Source: Gorsachius magnificus (Eukaryota > Chordata > Aves > Pelecaniformes > Ardeidae). From it: a stretch of DNA of 64,000 bases. Each line of letters opens with the position of its first letter. Positions within the stretch are counted from its first letter, which is position 1. The DNA lies in NCBI GenBank assembly GCA_034008185.1, contig CM067086.1, positions 15,785,507-15,849,506 on the forward strand, in the 5' to 3' direction. The position numbers were made by a program, and so were the translations under genes. Shown here one piece after another: positions 1-11,660 of this stretch. Below the pieces are notes generated by a model. It did not search any database. It saw nothing but the letters and a program-made list of their open reading frames with translations, and was not told where the DNA came from.

Positions 1-563
1 TTCCCAGGGAGGAACAGTCATAAGCTATGAAAATATAAAGGGGAAGCAGAGCTCCTGTGTTCTCCGTGCATTCCAAATTGTGTGGATTAAAAGCCTTAAA
101 CAAAAGATTGCAATATATTGCAATGCCTTCCTTTGCCTTCCTCTTGGGAAGGGGCTTCTTGGGTCATGGCCATCTGCAATCCCTCAGCTTTCTCTGAACA
201 CCCAGTGTTTGGTGCAGTGCTGTGAGCATTCTCTGGATCCTTTTTTTTGTGCTGAGCACTTAGTTTACGTGGCTTTCTGGGGTAAATGAGTCCAAGGAGA
301 TTCAGGAACTAAGTCCAGAATGACAGGAAACTTCACAAATTCAACATACTGTGAGTAAGTTCGGAGTTTTTTGTTATTATGTTTCAGTAACTACTCTTAT
401 GAATGTTACGTTAATTGGAGAGGTTCACAGCTGCCTGCAGAGGTAGTTTCATTATTATATCCTTTTCAGCCTTTGAATTGTTATTTCTTGAACCTTCCTA
501 TTTCTAATGCTGGTATTTTACATTGTAAAGGATTGAAAGCGTTTTCCCATTTGCAACTGATTA

Positions 564-578
564 TTTTTTTTTTTTTTT
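564..578. repeat. Homopolymer T15
   Basis: Fifteen consecutive T between TTA and ATAAATAGG. It is simple sequence only. Confidence 0.85.
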
Positions 579-1892
579 ATAAATAGGCAGTTTACATCCC
601 ATAATTGCATGCTGTTAAGGCAGTGCAGTAGTGGTTTGCATGTCAGCGGTACACAGCCCTTAGAGGAAGGGGGGGCTACAGTAGAAGTCCCACTGTTAAT
701 GAATGGGAAGAGCTGCCTGGTGGTGCCATTTGCAGCTTTGATGCTTCAGCAGAAGCAACTGTTCAGCTCAAATGGAAAAACGTGCTGTTGCATTGCTCCA
801 AGCCTGTGTGTTCTCTGCTCACACAGTGCACAAGAAGAGAGGCTGAGGGTAAATTTCTTAAGCTGATACAGCTAGTATCAGAGGCTATATTTTTTCACAT
901 TGATAATGAGTTTCACACGCTTGGGGAAAATGCACGTAATTCCCAGGATTAAGGAGAACTCGACAGGAATTACTCTGCTTCTGCAGTAACCCGTGGTGTT
1001 TCAGATTGTGGAGAAGCTTTGCTTTGTTCTTTCTGAAAGTTCTGACACCTCTTTCTTTTCCTGCTAGATTTAGAGATAGTGGTCTTGCCTGGAATCACTT
1101 AAGATGGGTCATATTTCTATTTTACTAGATGTTATTACCCAAATAAATACTTAGGACAGAAATGTGTTCAAAATCGTATTGTCCCCACTCCATACAGACC
1201 GGCCGGCTCTCCGTGCTAAAAAGAAAATCTAAAAAATTATTTAACTATATAAATAATCTTGTAAATATATATACATATATACATTCTTACATAGAAATAG
1301 GCATCAAGCAGGACATTACATTGTGCAGGATTAAGATCCCTCTTTAAGAAGGTAGGAAAACCTGTAGCATTTTGCAGAACCCAATCCTGAAAAATCAGAA
1401 CCAGAGACGTGTAGGAATCTAAGTTTTGGAGCTTGACCTCATCTGTGTTCATACCACTGACTTTAATATCAGGCTATATAAAAGTAGTCTTTGCTTTTGG
1501 GAGAGAGAGGAGGTCAGTAATGCAGAAGATACAGGTGGAATTATGAGTATGTTAATGTGCGCAGCTCCCAGAGCACACGGTGCAGTGCTCAGGTATGTGA
1601 CCCAGTTCTGAACAGATTTCCTCGGGACCTGGAGCAGTCTGGCCCACAATATAAGGAGGGATATTTGTGTGGATCGCTATGGAATGTCTATTTTTTCCTG
1701 TCCTAAGATAACACAAGTCCCTTCGAATACCATTGCATTGCACTACATTTTTATTTTTTTTTTCTATTGTAAATTAACGTAACACTTCTGGATTTGTGGA
1801 ATGTTTTCTTGAAGTGATTTTTTTTTTATCTTAAAGGGATGGAATTAAAATGAAAAAGAACAGCCATGTGGAAGAGTGGGTCTTTAGGGTGG

Positions 1893-1945
1893 GGTTTGGT
1901 GTTTTGTTTGTTTTTTTTTTTTGGTTTTGCAAACCAAACCAGAAA
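1893..1945. repeat. GT/T-rich low-complexity tract
   Basis: A GGGGTTTGGTG..TTTGTTTG stretch passes into a T run and then GGTTTTGCAAACCAAACC. The end forms a short imperfect inverted repeat (GGTTTTGC / GCAAACC). No element recognised. Confidence 0.7.
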
Positions 1946-2726
1946 AGGACATTTGCTTGCTTCACATTTCTCTTGATTTAATATAAGCAAAGAACTGAGA
2001 ATTTTTTAGAATCCAGTACAACACCCTCCCCCGCCCCCCACCTTTAGATTAATTTTCATTTTAATTTGGTTTCACTTTTTCTTTTCTTACTGTTGAGAAT
2101 GTTGCAGACAATGAGGTTTGGTACTCTAATTCTAATACAATGACACTGAGAAGAGAATGGAGGAAGAAGGACTTGTAACTTTATTGCTGTTTGCTCTATG
2201 GACATTATCCTTAGGAATAATGTGTACAGTACAGCTCACAAGCAGATTTATTAGGACTACGTGTATATAAAATGCCCCTAAGAAATGAAAGCCTTAGGCT
2301 GTTTGGTCAGATCTTCAAATGAGAAATTGAATTACTTAGTAGCAAACATCTGCATACCCTTGACAATACCTGGGTTTTATGTTTTCTATAGACACAAGGA
2401 GCTGAAGGAAATTGAATTTTACAACTCTTGGAAACTGTGCTTAATTGCATACCTACTTATTTTCTCTTCTGGAGATCTGATATAGGTGATATTTTAGGAT
2501 GACTATTTTACTGATGTGAAGCTATTTGTTATGAAAAGGACACAACAGTCCTGTATCACTGGATTTTTTTTTATTTTATGAAAATATTTCTGTATTTTTC
2601 ATATCAAATGTGATATTTTTTCCTCACCAGATGTCACGCAAACAAGCCGTAATTATGCAGGCACGTATTCAGTCTACTAGAGTGCAAGGAACCTGCTTAA
2701 TGACTAATATTGACAAATGCTTGCTG

Positions 2727-2754
2727 AATGCTGTATTTGTATAAATACAGCATT
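2727..2754. repeat. Perfect 12-bp inverted repeat with 4-nt loop
   Basis: AATGCTGTATTT at 2727-2738 and its exact reverse complement AAATACAGCATT at 2743-2754 are separated by GTAT. Pairing does not extend usefully beyond this core. The structure would fold as a tight hairpin in DNA or RNA but is too short for a typical microRNA precursor. No function is assigned. Confidence 0.85.
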
Positions 2755-5700
2755 TACTTGTTCCAGATCACCTACAGTTACTTCTGGTTTGAGTTTTATA
2801 TACTCAGTAATATTTTATATTTTCAGCCTATACAAAGAAGGTATTGTATTAAAGAAGAAAATGCTGAGTTTTAATGCTGTAGTTAAATTTACCACAGAGT
2901 TTTTCATCTTGCTTGCTAATTCCTTCTGCTCTTGTTAAGTTCATGGGGAATTTTTCCATTTGTTTTATAAATGCAGAGTTTGTTTTAAAGCTTTAGTCCC
3001 TAGAAGCATTTGATTTGATCATATATAGCCTTAGTTTTGAGACTTTGATATGTATCACTGTTTTGTATGTGGTGGTTCACTGAAAACCTCTTGGTGGACT
3101 GGCCGTTATCAACATAAACTATTAATGGTACTGCACATCAAATTATGAAAAAATAATCAGTGATTTAGATTATAATCTGCCATGATAATATCCAAGATGT
3201 TCCATTCATAATGTGTCTCTTGTTATTACATAAGGAATAGTGTGTATTTGGACTGCTCATTGAAGAGGCCATGGAGCTACTTTCAAATTTAATGGACCCA
3301 AAGTAGTCATGCATCATAAAGTGACCCTCTCGGAAATGACGCATTTCTGCCAGGGCCCTGGCGTTCCTTACAGGCCAGCACACCACCAGTACTACGCATC
3401 TGCAGCATTCCTTTGTGACTGCAGGGGCCCGTAGTCCTGCCAGGGGGAACTGTGAAGGGAGGACTCTCTGGGGACCTGCAGAGATCATGAATCTGCTTGG
3501 GTGTGCTCTACCTGTGGCTCCTGAATCCACTCAGTCTTTCCTGCTTTCTTTTGCAGAGACTCTGGATTTGAAGAAGAGACAGTGCTGGGACAATAGGCAA
3601 CCCACCCTTACATGTGACCTTAAAGAATAAGGGGGTTTGTTTGTTTGTCACTTAGCAGCCAACTCTTCCAGAAATGTGAGGAGAACAATTATGATTTATC
3701 CTCAAAGGACTTGAGTATGTAACTGCCAGGCGTCTTCCTCAGAGGGAAGAAAGAACATTCAGACTCCATGAATGACACTCCAGATGAGAAGCTTTCCCTT
3801 TTCCTTTAGCTAGAACTTTCTCTTCCTAATTCAAGTTGATTATTGGTTATGACAACCCTCATTTCTTGAGGGTTGCTTCTTTTTCAGCCTTTATCAGCAT
3901 GCATTTTTAACAAAATTGCCCTTGGGTAGCTAAGAGGTGATCACTGGAGAGACATTTCTATATGTTAGGATTTTTTCTTATACAAAGCCTTGAACAGGGA
4001 GAGGTAATGTTCTGTTGCTGGTAAAATGAACTAGTGGGATATCAGTGTTCTTAAGTATATGTGACCTAATAAGAAAACTCAGTAACTAACCATGGAAGTG
4101 TAATTTTAGCAGAGAACAAATTACATTGGGTATATGCAGTTTCTTTTACAGTAAACCAGTGAGAATATCATTACTAATCTTTTTCAGGTGTCTTTTACTT
4201 AACTGCATAGCAAAATGAGTAGTCAAAGGATATAAATAGACTCAAGAGCAATTGTAAAAAAATGCTATCTAAAATGAATAGCTGAAATCTGATTTGGAAA
4301 ATGATGGCAATATAAGAATGAACTCAGTATCTTGCTAAAGGTTTCTAGCTAAAAAGCCTCTTCTACTTTTGTTCTTAGTTTGTTGCTCTGATTCTCTTGC
4401 TGTGATGCCATTCTTGTGAGGACTGCAGAGAAAAGCAGATACACAAGAAAAATATCTTTCATGAGAAATGACTAAAAAAAACCCCACAAGAGTCTGGGAT
4501 GTTGGTCGTTGCAATATTTTTAATTTTCAGTCTTAAATACTTGGCCTAAAATGACTGACAAAATCATTCTAATTATGAAAAGCAATATCAAGCTTTAGTG
4601 CATTCTCATTAGTGCTATCACTCACTAATGTGTTCTGCTGGGGAACGGATGATGCAAGATGGCTTAAATATGTAGTTCATTACTGTTATGGATAGTTTCT
4701 AAATTTACTGAATTATTTTGCCCAGTGCTGCAAACTGTGAGGTTTTTCTCAGACTAATAGTGTTTTATAGTTATGTTTATCTAGTTATAAAAATTTAAAT
4801 GTTGAAATAAGTTGCAAAAGAAAAAAATTGCTATTTTTAAATAGAAAGGCAAAACAAGTAATAGGTGTTAACACTGTTTCTATTAAATACTTTAAAACAT
4901 CCTTGAAATGTAAAGACAAACCAGTTAATGGTAAAAAGCACCGAGTGTGGTCCTGTGGTTGAGATAATTACTTTTTTGTTGTTGTTGTTAAGAAAAGCTT
5001 CTTGTACTACCTTCTCTCAGTCTGCACTGGGTAGAAAATTCTGATTAATTTATGGTGATGGTTCAATACTCATCAGAAGCATCATTATTCCATATCTAGG
5101 TTAATAGTAGCCTTTCAGTTGTCTTCAGTACGTCTGTCCACCGACACCACAAACATGCATCCTGATACAGGTATCCTAACTTCTTTCTAACTTGGGCATA
5201 GACCTTCCTTGTGTGTCTTAAACATATACTGCTGAGGCAGTTTTGCTGAATGCACAGCTGATGAGCTTCATGGGCACAGATTACAGTGTCTGATTCTTCT
5301 AGCCAGAAAGATTTAAAACGCTAGGAAAGACTGCTGGGTGAAAGGTAGTCCATTGGCGTGTCTCCATTATCAATGGAAATGTAGTGCAAGTATAGCTTCT
5401 TTGTGTTTGATGTCTAATTGGGAGGAGCTACTGGTCATCCTGAGTTAGCGTTTGCCATTACATTATTTAAAATTAGAGATTGCATTTTATGAGTTAGATA
5501 CTGATTTTTTTATGAATAGAGATTCGCAAAGTATATATTTTAGAATGAGACTTAGGTACAGAAAATGTAAGTAGTGTAAATACAACCTGTGATTAAAGAT
5601 TGTTAATTGAGGGTAGGGAGTGGAAAAACAATTCTGGGTTGATTAAAGAAAATCTCTGTGCTCTGGTTTTCAAACTGGAAAAAGTCTTCTGGTAATCAAG

Positions 5701-6644
5701 CTCTAGCTCGTGAATCCAGTTTTTATTCTGACTTAGTAGCTGAAGTATTTAGTTATTATCATAATTGCTAGAGTAATGACAAATTGATGGATATAATGAC
5801 AAATAGTTTATCATTAGTAACTTCTCAGTCAGAACTGTGGCTGCTGCTACTTCTTTCCCTCTCTGGAAAATTTGTTCATTTAATGGAAGTAATGCTGGAT
5901 GTTGGTTTAGTTTGTACATGTAAAGTATATAACATTTTAAATTTTTTTTTCTATGATATCTGTGTACACTTCAGTATACTTTTTATTAAAAAAAATATCT
6001 GTGCATTAACATCAATTCATGGATGTTAGGAAGTGTGGGCTGTAGTTTATCTTCCGTCACTTTTTTATGCTGCATCTCTTTATCCAGATACTTAATGCAA
6101 TAGGAATCAATATGCTTTAATTTTGCCCACTTGTAGACTAGAAAATATTGATGACTACCTGTTCGGTAAGGTGCATCCTCTGATCACAGCAGCCCTTTGC
6201 TATACAATTTGCTGGGCTAGACTTGGTTGTTTGTTACACTGCTGTAAGGCTGCAGAAAACCTGCTCATGCTGAGCCCTGCAGTCATGCATGAAGAGCATG
6301 GGGAAGTAGGTGGTAGAAGCTGGAAGTGTAAGGGTGACCCCAGAAGCAAGAAATTCAGAAGCTGTTGTGAACTTACTGCAAAGTGCTATTTATGGAGTGT
6401 TGTGAAAGAAATATGGATGCATGATGGAAGAGCAATTCACTGTGGTCAGCCACAGAGGTAATCTTTGCTCGAAATGTGTGCGAATTAAAGAGTTGGGAAG
6501 GGTGACATACAGGACAATTCAAAATTATTTTAGAGCCTAATGGCTCCTGAATGTTCTTGATTGGTTTAAGAACTACTTTTATAAGTTTGAGGATGAAGGT
6601 GATGCACCTCCCTTAAAGTATTGTGGGTCTGGTTTAGGCAGTAC

Positions 6645-6679
6645 AGGGTAAATGGAAAGTTTAGGGTAAATGGAAAGAC
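6645..6679. repeat. Two-copy 18-bp tandem repeat
   Basis: AGGGTAAATGGAAAG occurs at 6645 and again at 6663, giving an 18-bp period. It is a minor local duplication. Confidence 0.8.
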
Positions 6680-7758
6680 ATATGATTTCATAAATTAAAC
6701 TGTGTTATCTTTTGGCAATAGGTTTACATATGATACTCTCTGCATTTATAGTAAGAAATGTTATTTCATAAACTGCAGCAGATGGACTGTATTAATTATA
6801 CATATTTTATGTTAATATTTCAAACATTGTTGAGCTCTATCAGTCATTTCCCAGAATGAGAACTTAATGCTGCAGTCTAGTCCATGCGGGACTGGACGTT
6901 GTCAGGAAATTGTGGAGTCCTTCCTTTTTTCTGTGCTTTTTCGTGCCATTTGGCAAACACTTTTTCCCAAACTGAGCTAGACCGGTGCTTTTTCCTCCTT
7001 GTTGGAGTTCCAGTGCTGGCGTACTCCAACCAGTTGGTGAAACAGTCGTTCTTCTTTAGGTCTTTGTGTTTGAATGACCGCTAATTGGCACGTTTGTCAC
7101 TTTCATCATTTTCCTGAGTAATCAGGCTAATTATGGCTTTTAGGGACACTGGCAGCTCGTGTCTGGGCAGCTTCCAATACTCTCAATAGCGCTATGGGTT
7201 ATTTAAAATTAAAATTTGCCCTGTCTGTAGTTGATATTTGCAAATGCCATTCTGAGGGCAGCTTTGCAATGCTGTGCGAGGGGGCTGTGGGTTTAACCAG
7301 TCTACTTCAGCATTACATCAAGGTGGATTATAAGCGCTCAAGGTGGCTATGGCACATGCTGTGTCCACCAGTGAAGGCAGCCATTGTTGCAGCATGAAGG
7401 ACAGATTAAATTTTATAAGTTTCCTTTAGGTTTGAAGATCAAAGGCATTTCGAATGGAACCCTAGTGATTCAGCAAACCTCTCCAATTCACAGGAATGCT
7501 TTGAGGTGGATGTTTGTGGACTATAACACTACAGACCCTTAGTGTTGAATCGCCATTCTTAAAATACTCTACTTTTTCTTGCTAACTCAGTAAAAGTTGG
7601 GGCAAGCTCAGTTTTGTGTGCTTACAGCTCATGTTCGAGGCACTAAAAACTAGTATGTTGAAGAGTTTCAAAGATTGAATTTTTAATTTAGACAAAAAGT
7701 GGAAAATACTCAGGAAATTCTTGGTTAGAAGACTAGAGAAGTAGTAGAATGAGTGAAA

Positions 7759-7775
7759 GAATGAATGAATGAATG
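7759..7775. repeat. (GAAT)n microsatellite, about 4 units
   Basis: Four tandem GAAT/ATGA units, preceded by a diverged GAGTGAAA unit. Short and probably only weakly polymorphic. Confidence 0.8.
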
Positions 7776-10168
7776 TTTACAATACTAATTTGTAAGAGAA
7801 AGATGGTTTTTTAAAATTATTTTTATGAGTTCCCTGAGCTCCTTTAAAATTGATGAACAAATATTCCAGTAATTGAAAAGAGCTAAGAGCAATGCTGAAA
7901 GAATGACTGGAGAATAAAGAAAAAGGCATGCAGCACTGAAGAATGAACAAGAGGAAGATATAGAAAAAAACTTTTGGAGAACTGGTGAATATAAACCAAG
8001 TTACAGGAGACTTGTAGCAGTGAAGGAGCCGTATAACACAGATGGAGCTGGAAGACATGAAGTGTTTTGCTTTGCCTTTCCGATTTTACAGCATATGCTT
8101 GTAAATTCTTTGTCACCTTAATTTGAACCCCCTCCTGCAGTTTATTCCTCTCTCTTGCCTCTGATGCTTCCTCTTCTACATCCGTCTTTATGTGTCCCAG
8201 TGTTTTTTGGGAGATTGATGCTGTTTCTTGCACACTCTGGCAGAAACCTGATTGTATCTTACGGGATGAATTTGCTCATCTGTTCCTTAAAAACACCTTG
8301 CAGTTTCTCCCGAAGCTTGAAAATGTGTCAACAGCATGACTACAGTTGGTAAAATGTGCCAAAAAAAAAATGCCACCAATATTTATTTAACTGAATATTT
8401 AAGGAGTCTTTGATGGCATTTGTCCCCTTGATTTTCCTCGGAAAGCTGACACTGGGTTTTAAAATACCCTTTTTTTCTTTGACTTGATTATTTTCAAGAA
8501 GTGTCATGATTTTTTTATGCTGCAGAAACACAGTTAACCGGGTATAGCTGAGAGCAGAACAGGGTCCAGTTAGCTTATCGTCTGGCTCTGAGGCCCTTTC
8601 CTACTTAGGTATGGTATGTTCCCCCGGGGACAAATTCTCCTCTTCACAGTGGCTGTACGTGTGTAACTGAAAGCAGAGTTTGTCCATTTGTGTCAAGTTT
8701 ATTCAGACTTTATAAACACCAGCTTCAGCAGTTATTCTCGTTGCTTTGAAATAAACTGCTCTGCATTTTCTTTTGAAAAAGACTACACTGTCCAGAAAAC
8801 GCTAACAATTTTTTTATTCTGTGGCTGTTTGATCGTTGTCAATGTTTGTAGCCAGCCAGCTATAAATATTTTTGGTTTTGAAAGCAACTTCAGCCAGTAT
8901 TAAATCATATCATAACTGATGCTACCCACTGAATGTTATTTATTATTGCCTACCAGTTCCAATAACTATTTTTCTTGGGCTGTCTGGCGTACTGGCGCAG
9001 TATATAATGGGGAGCTGTAAAATGGCTAAAAAATTGGTTGGCTTTTTTGGTTATTAATTTCCATTCATAGTGGGTCTGTGCCAGTTTGTTAGCATGAGTG
9101 AGGACACGCTGTTCCCGTATTTCTGCATGTTACACAGAGATCGCTAAAGGATACATGCTTGGCTCCCTGCCTGCGTACTGTGTAGTTTACCATGTTGAGA
9201 TTTTGCAGTGTGCTGCTGTCATCAGCGTTGTGGAGCTGAGTTCTCGTACCTGCTGTGGATCTCGCTGTTCCCAGTCTGTCTTTATGGGGAGAATTACAGC
9301 CTCAAGTACTTAAAAGCATGATTCTGACAAGCTAAAATGTTGTGCTACATAGCATAGCATTTTATTTTATTAAGTAAAATAAATTGATATTTAGAAGTGC
9401 CCTTTTAATAAAGGATCACGGTCTTGAACTATCAGCTGGCATAAATTGGTGGTACTCCATTTAATTGAGTGGAGTTAAATGAGCTCATACCAGCCTACCT
9501 GGGGTAAGAATCAAGCAAAGACTGAGTATTTCATCAGGAGCCAAAGACAAATGAATCTGAAAGCCCTGATTTCTAATGTTTGTAGCTTTAGAAGGGACTA
9601 ATGTAATGGCTTGTTGAATAAAGACTCAGTTTCTCGTTACTCAGAATTAAACATATAAAAATAGTGCTTTCAATATCCTTGCAGATGTGATGCATCAGTC
9701 CCACACTGCACCTCTTTTATGACACCCCACGTGCTGCCTATGATGATTTGGAATCTCTTCTAAAATACCAAGACATGCGTTTTAAAGGTATCACAAGATT
9801 TCCCCTTCCCCTGAGGCGTGCGCTTTACATTCAGACCTTTGCTGAAGAATGAATCAAGTAAGAGCTTGGCGGTCTCACCCTGGCAAACATTTTGGCTGAA
9901 GCCATTCAGTAAGGATGCCTTCTGGAGCGATGTCACTTGGGCACGTACCCCTCCTCCACCTGCAGGGCGAGGGTGCAGCACGGGCCAGTCTCCCTGGCCA
10001 GAGGGCTCTCTTGGGTGCCTGTAGCGTTTACAGGCAGAAATCTGGAGGATTGCAAGTGTGCTTTGCCTTTGAATGTGTGCTTGGGGGAAAGGGAGAAGTA
10101 GTGAGAGTTGTGAAGGGACATTCTTTGTACAAAGCAAGCATTAAGCCACTGGGAGACTGCTGACTTGA

Positions 10169-10190
10169 TTTTTTTTTTTTCTTTTTTTTT
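10169..10190. repeat. T-rich tract (T12 C T9)
   Basis: Twelve T, one C, then nine T, followed by ATCTTCCCCACCCAG. The pyrimidine-rich run ending in CAG could imitate a splice acceptor near 10205, but no coding exon follows that I recognise. Confidence 0.8.
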
Positions 10191-10985
10191 ATCTTCCCCA
10201 CCCAGTAAGGTTGCCTGCTTTCAAATATTTTCAATTTGACGTCAGACCAATTTTCCTAATGCCATTGGTTGCTGATAATGATTTCCTGACACCAAGTGCT
10301 TTAGAAGGTGCAGCAATGCTGGATTCTGATGCCTACGCTATCGGCAGTTTCAGCACTGTTAGTCTGTTTGCTTTACTAAAGCTACTCCAGCATGAGCTAC
10401 TGTACTGTTCTGTCCTACCTCAAATGCCATGGTTATGTGAAACTTTTAGATGCCTAATTTTTATTCAGGTGATGTTCTTGTGTAAAAGCTTGTACAGACT
10501 TTTGGATCTAATAAATCTGTGTAAATACTGCAGCTGGCTAAGAAGTTGTTGTGATTCCACAGGAGAGCTGACATAACAGTATTATTTCATAACACGCGTT
10601 CTAGCGGTATGTGCAGTAAAAACAGATAAAAAACCCTTAAGCAGCAGCAGATTTTTTTCAGTCTAGCACAGAAACATGATCATTAATGCTTATTTTCCTT
10701 TTTTTGAGAGCTGACATAAGTGGAGGATTCTGCTGTTTTTTAATATGTTCCTCTTAGCATGGTAGTGTGGCTAGTACTCCATGAAAGTTAATTTTCAGCT
10801 TGATGGGTCTTCATTTCATTCAAGCTATCAGCCTGTTTTACTTCATAACTGGGACAAGCTAGGAGTGTGCATTCAGTAAGTTGTAACAGTTCATCTGAAA
10901 GGCACGGGCAGGTAAACTATGGTATCCTGATTTTGCTATGTCATGTGCTTATTCCTATTGTGCTCATTTTATTGGCTTCTTCGTC

Positions 10986-11286
10986 ATTAATGTTAAAGTG
11001 AGCTAAGTGTAAGTGATAATCATTCTGTGATCAGTAAATTTTTTTGTGATGGGGATTACTTACCAGTAAATGCCTTTCCGTAATTGGTCAGTATGTGAAA
11101 GAATATAATTTTACTGTAATGTGCTGTTATTCTTCACAAGCTTGTCTGTAATTAGATTGGGACTTGCAGCTAGCAGGTAATTCAGGTAATTAGGACAGTG
11201 TTCTTGTTAAAGCCATCTTTGGAGAATTGTTGTATCTGATGTCTTTAGCCAGCTCTTTGTGTGAATCTGGGATGCATTAATGCTTA
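10986..11286. repeat. Imperfect direct duplication, unit 1
   Basis: This segment of about 300 bp is repeated downstream at 11327-11660 in the same orientation, with an offset of about 350 bp. Shared landmarks are CTAAGTGTAAG, TTTTTTTGT, ACTTACCA, GCCTTTCC, TGTGAAAGA, AATGTGCTGTT, CTTGCAGCTAGC, AATTAGGACAGTGTTCT, GCCATCTTT, GAGAATTGT, TGTCTTTAG and TTAATGCTT. Differences between the units include very many single-base gaps, for example TCACAAGCTTGTCTG against TCACAGCTGTCTG. No ORF is shared by both units. The unit is not a repeat family I recognise. Confidence 0.9.
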
Positions 11287-11326
11287 TCGGAGCAATTCTG
11301 TTAAAGGCAGTGGAGTTGTAAATCTG

Positions 11327-11660
11327 ATTAAAAGTGATGCTAAGTGTAAGGTGAGAATAAGGTCCATTCAAACTGTGAATAAGTGATTTTTTTTGTAAGA
11401 TGGGTAAATACTTACCAAGTAAGCCTTTCCGAATTGGGTCATGTGTGAAAGAAATATAAAATAACGTGTAATGTGCTGTTGATTCTTTCACAGCTGTCTG
11501 AAAATTAGATGTGCGGAGCTTGCAGCTAGCTGGAAATCTCAGGAATTAGGACAGTGTTCTGTGTTTAAACAGCCATCTTTGAGAATTGTCTGTATCGGAG
11601 TGTCTTTAGCCCAGCATCTTTAGTGGCTGGGAAAGTCTGGGAGCATAAAGTTAATGCTTG
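11327..11660. repeat. Imperfect direct duplication, unit 2
   Basis: This is the second copy of the 10986-11286 unit, slightly longer (about 334 bp) because of scattered one- to four-base insertions plus a short extra run around TAGTGGCTGGGAAAG. Conserved blocks keep the same order throughout. About 40 bp of non-matching sequence (11287-11326) separates the units. The copy could be a genuine tandem duplication. It could also be a second, poorly corrected rendering of the same locus left by assembly; the high share of short gaps favours checking that possibility. Confidence 0.9.

Larger units (their letters stand above)
1..10985. other. Non-coding DNA, no supported gene
   Basis: No exon, RNA gene or transposon was recognised here. 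Frames of up to 125 codons occur (for example 9760-10137 minus, 3165-3530 minus, 6123-6461 plus), but they overlap other frames, some begin at non-ATG codons, and their translations show no known domain. A GC-richer patch lies at about 9820-10090. A canonical-looking TATATAAAAG box stands at 1475-1484, and a pyrimidine tract ending in CAG lies just before 3557. Neither is backed by a coding exon. Simple repeats and one hairpin are listed separately. Confidence 0.7.

Noticed and set aside
2261..2275. Further TATA-like strings (also near 20131)
   Set aside because: Isolated TATATAA matches are expected by chance in AT-rich DNA, and nothing else around them suggests a promoter.
3165..3530. 121-codon minus-strand frame
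   Set aside because: The translation has no recognisable family and a composition expected of random sequence. It overlaps a plus-strand frame of similar quality.
3541..3630. Possible exon after a TTTCCTGCTTTCTTTTGCAG acceptor-like tract
   Set aside because: The acceptor-like tract is good, but the following frame is short and unrecognised and no clear donor follows. A lncRNA exon cannot be excluded but is not supported.
6123..6461. 112-codon plus-strand frame
   Set aside because: It begins with TTG rather than ATG and matches no family that I know.
9760..10137. Overlapping frames of 62-125 codons on both strands
   Set aside because: Several frames are open at once in a GC-richer patch, none shows a domain or conserved motif, and no splice-site context supports an exon.
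10211..10576. 121-codon plus-strand frame
   Set aside because: The Leu/Cys/Phe-rich translation is typical of read-through AT-rich non-coding DNA. There is no known motif and no good splice boundary.
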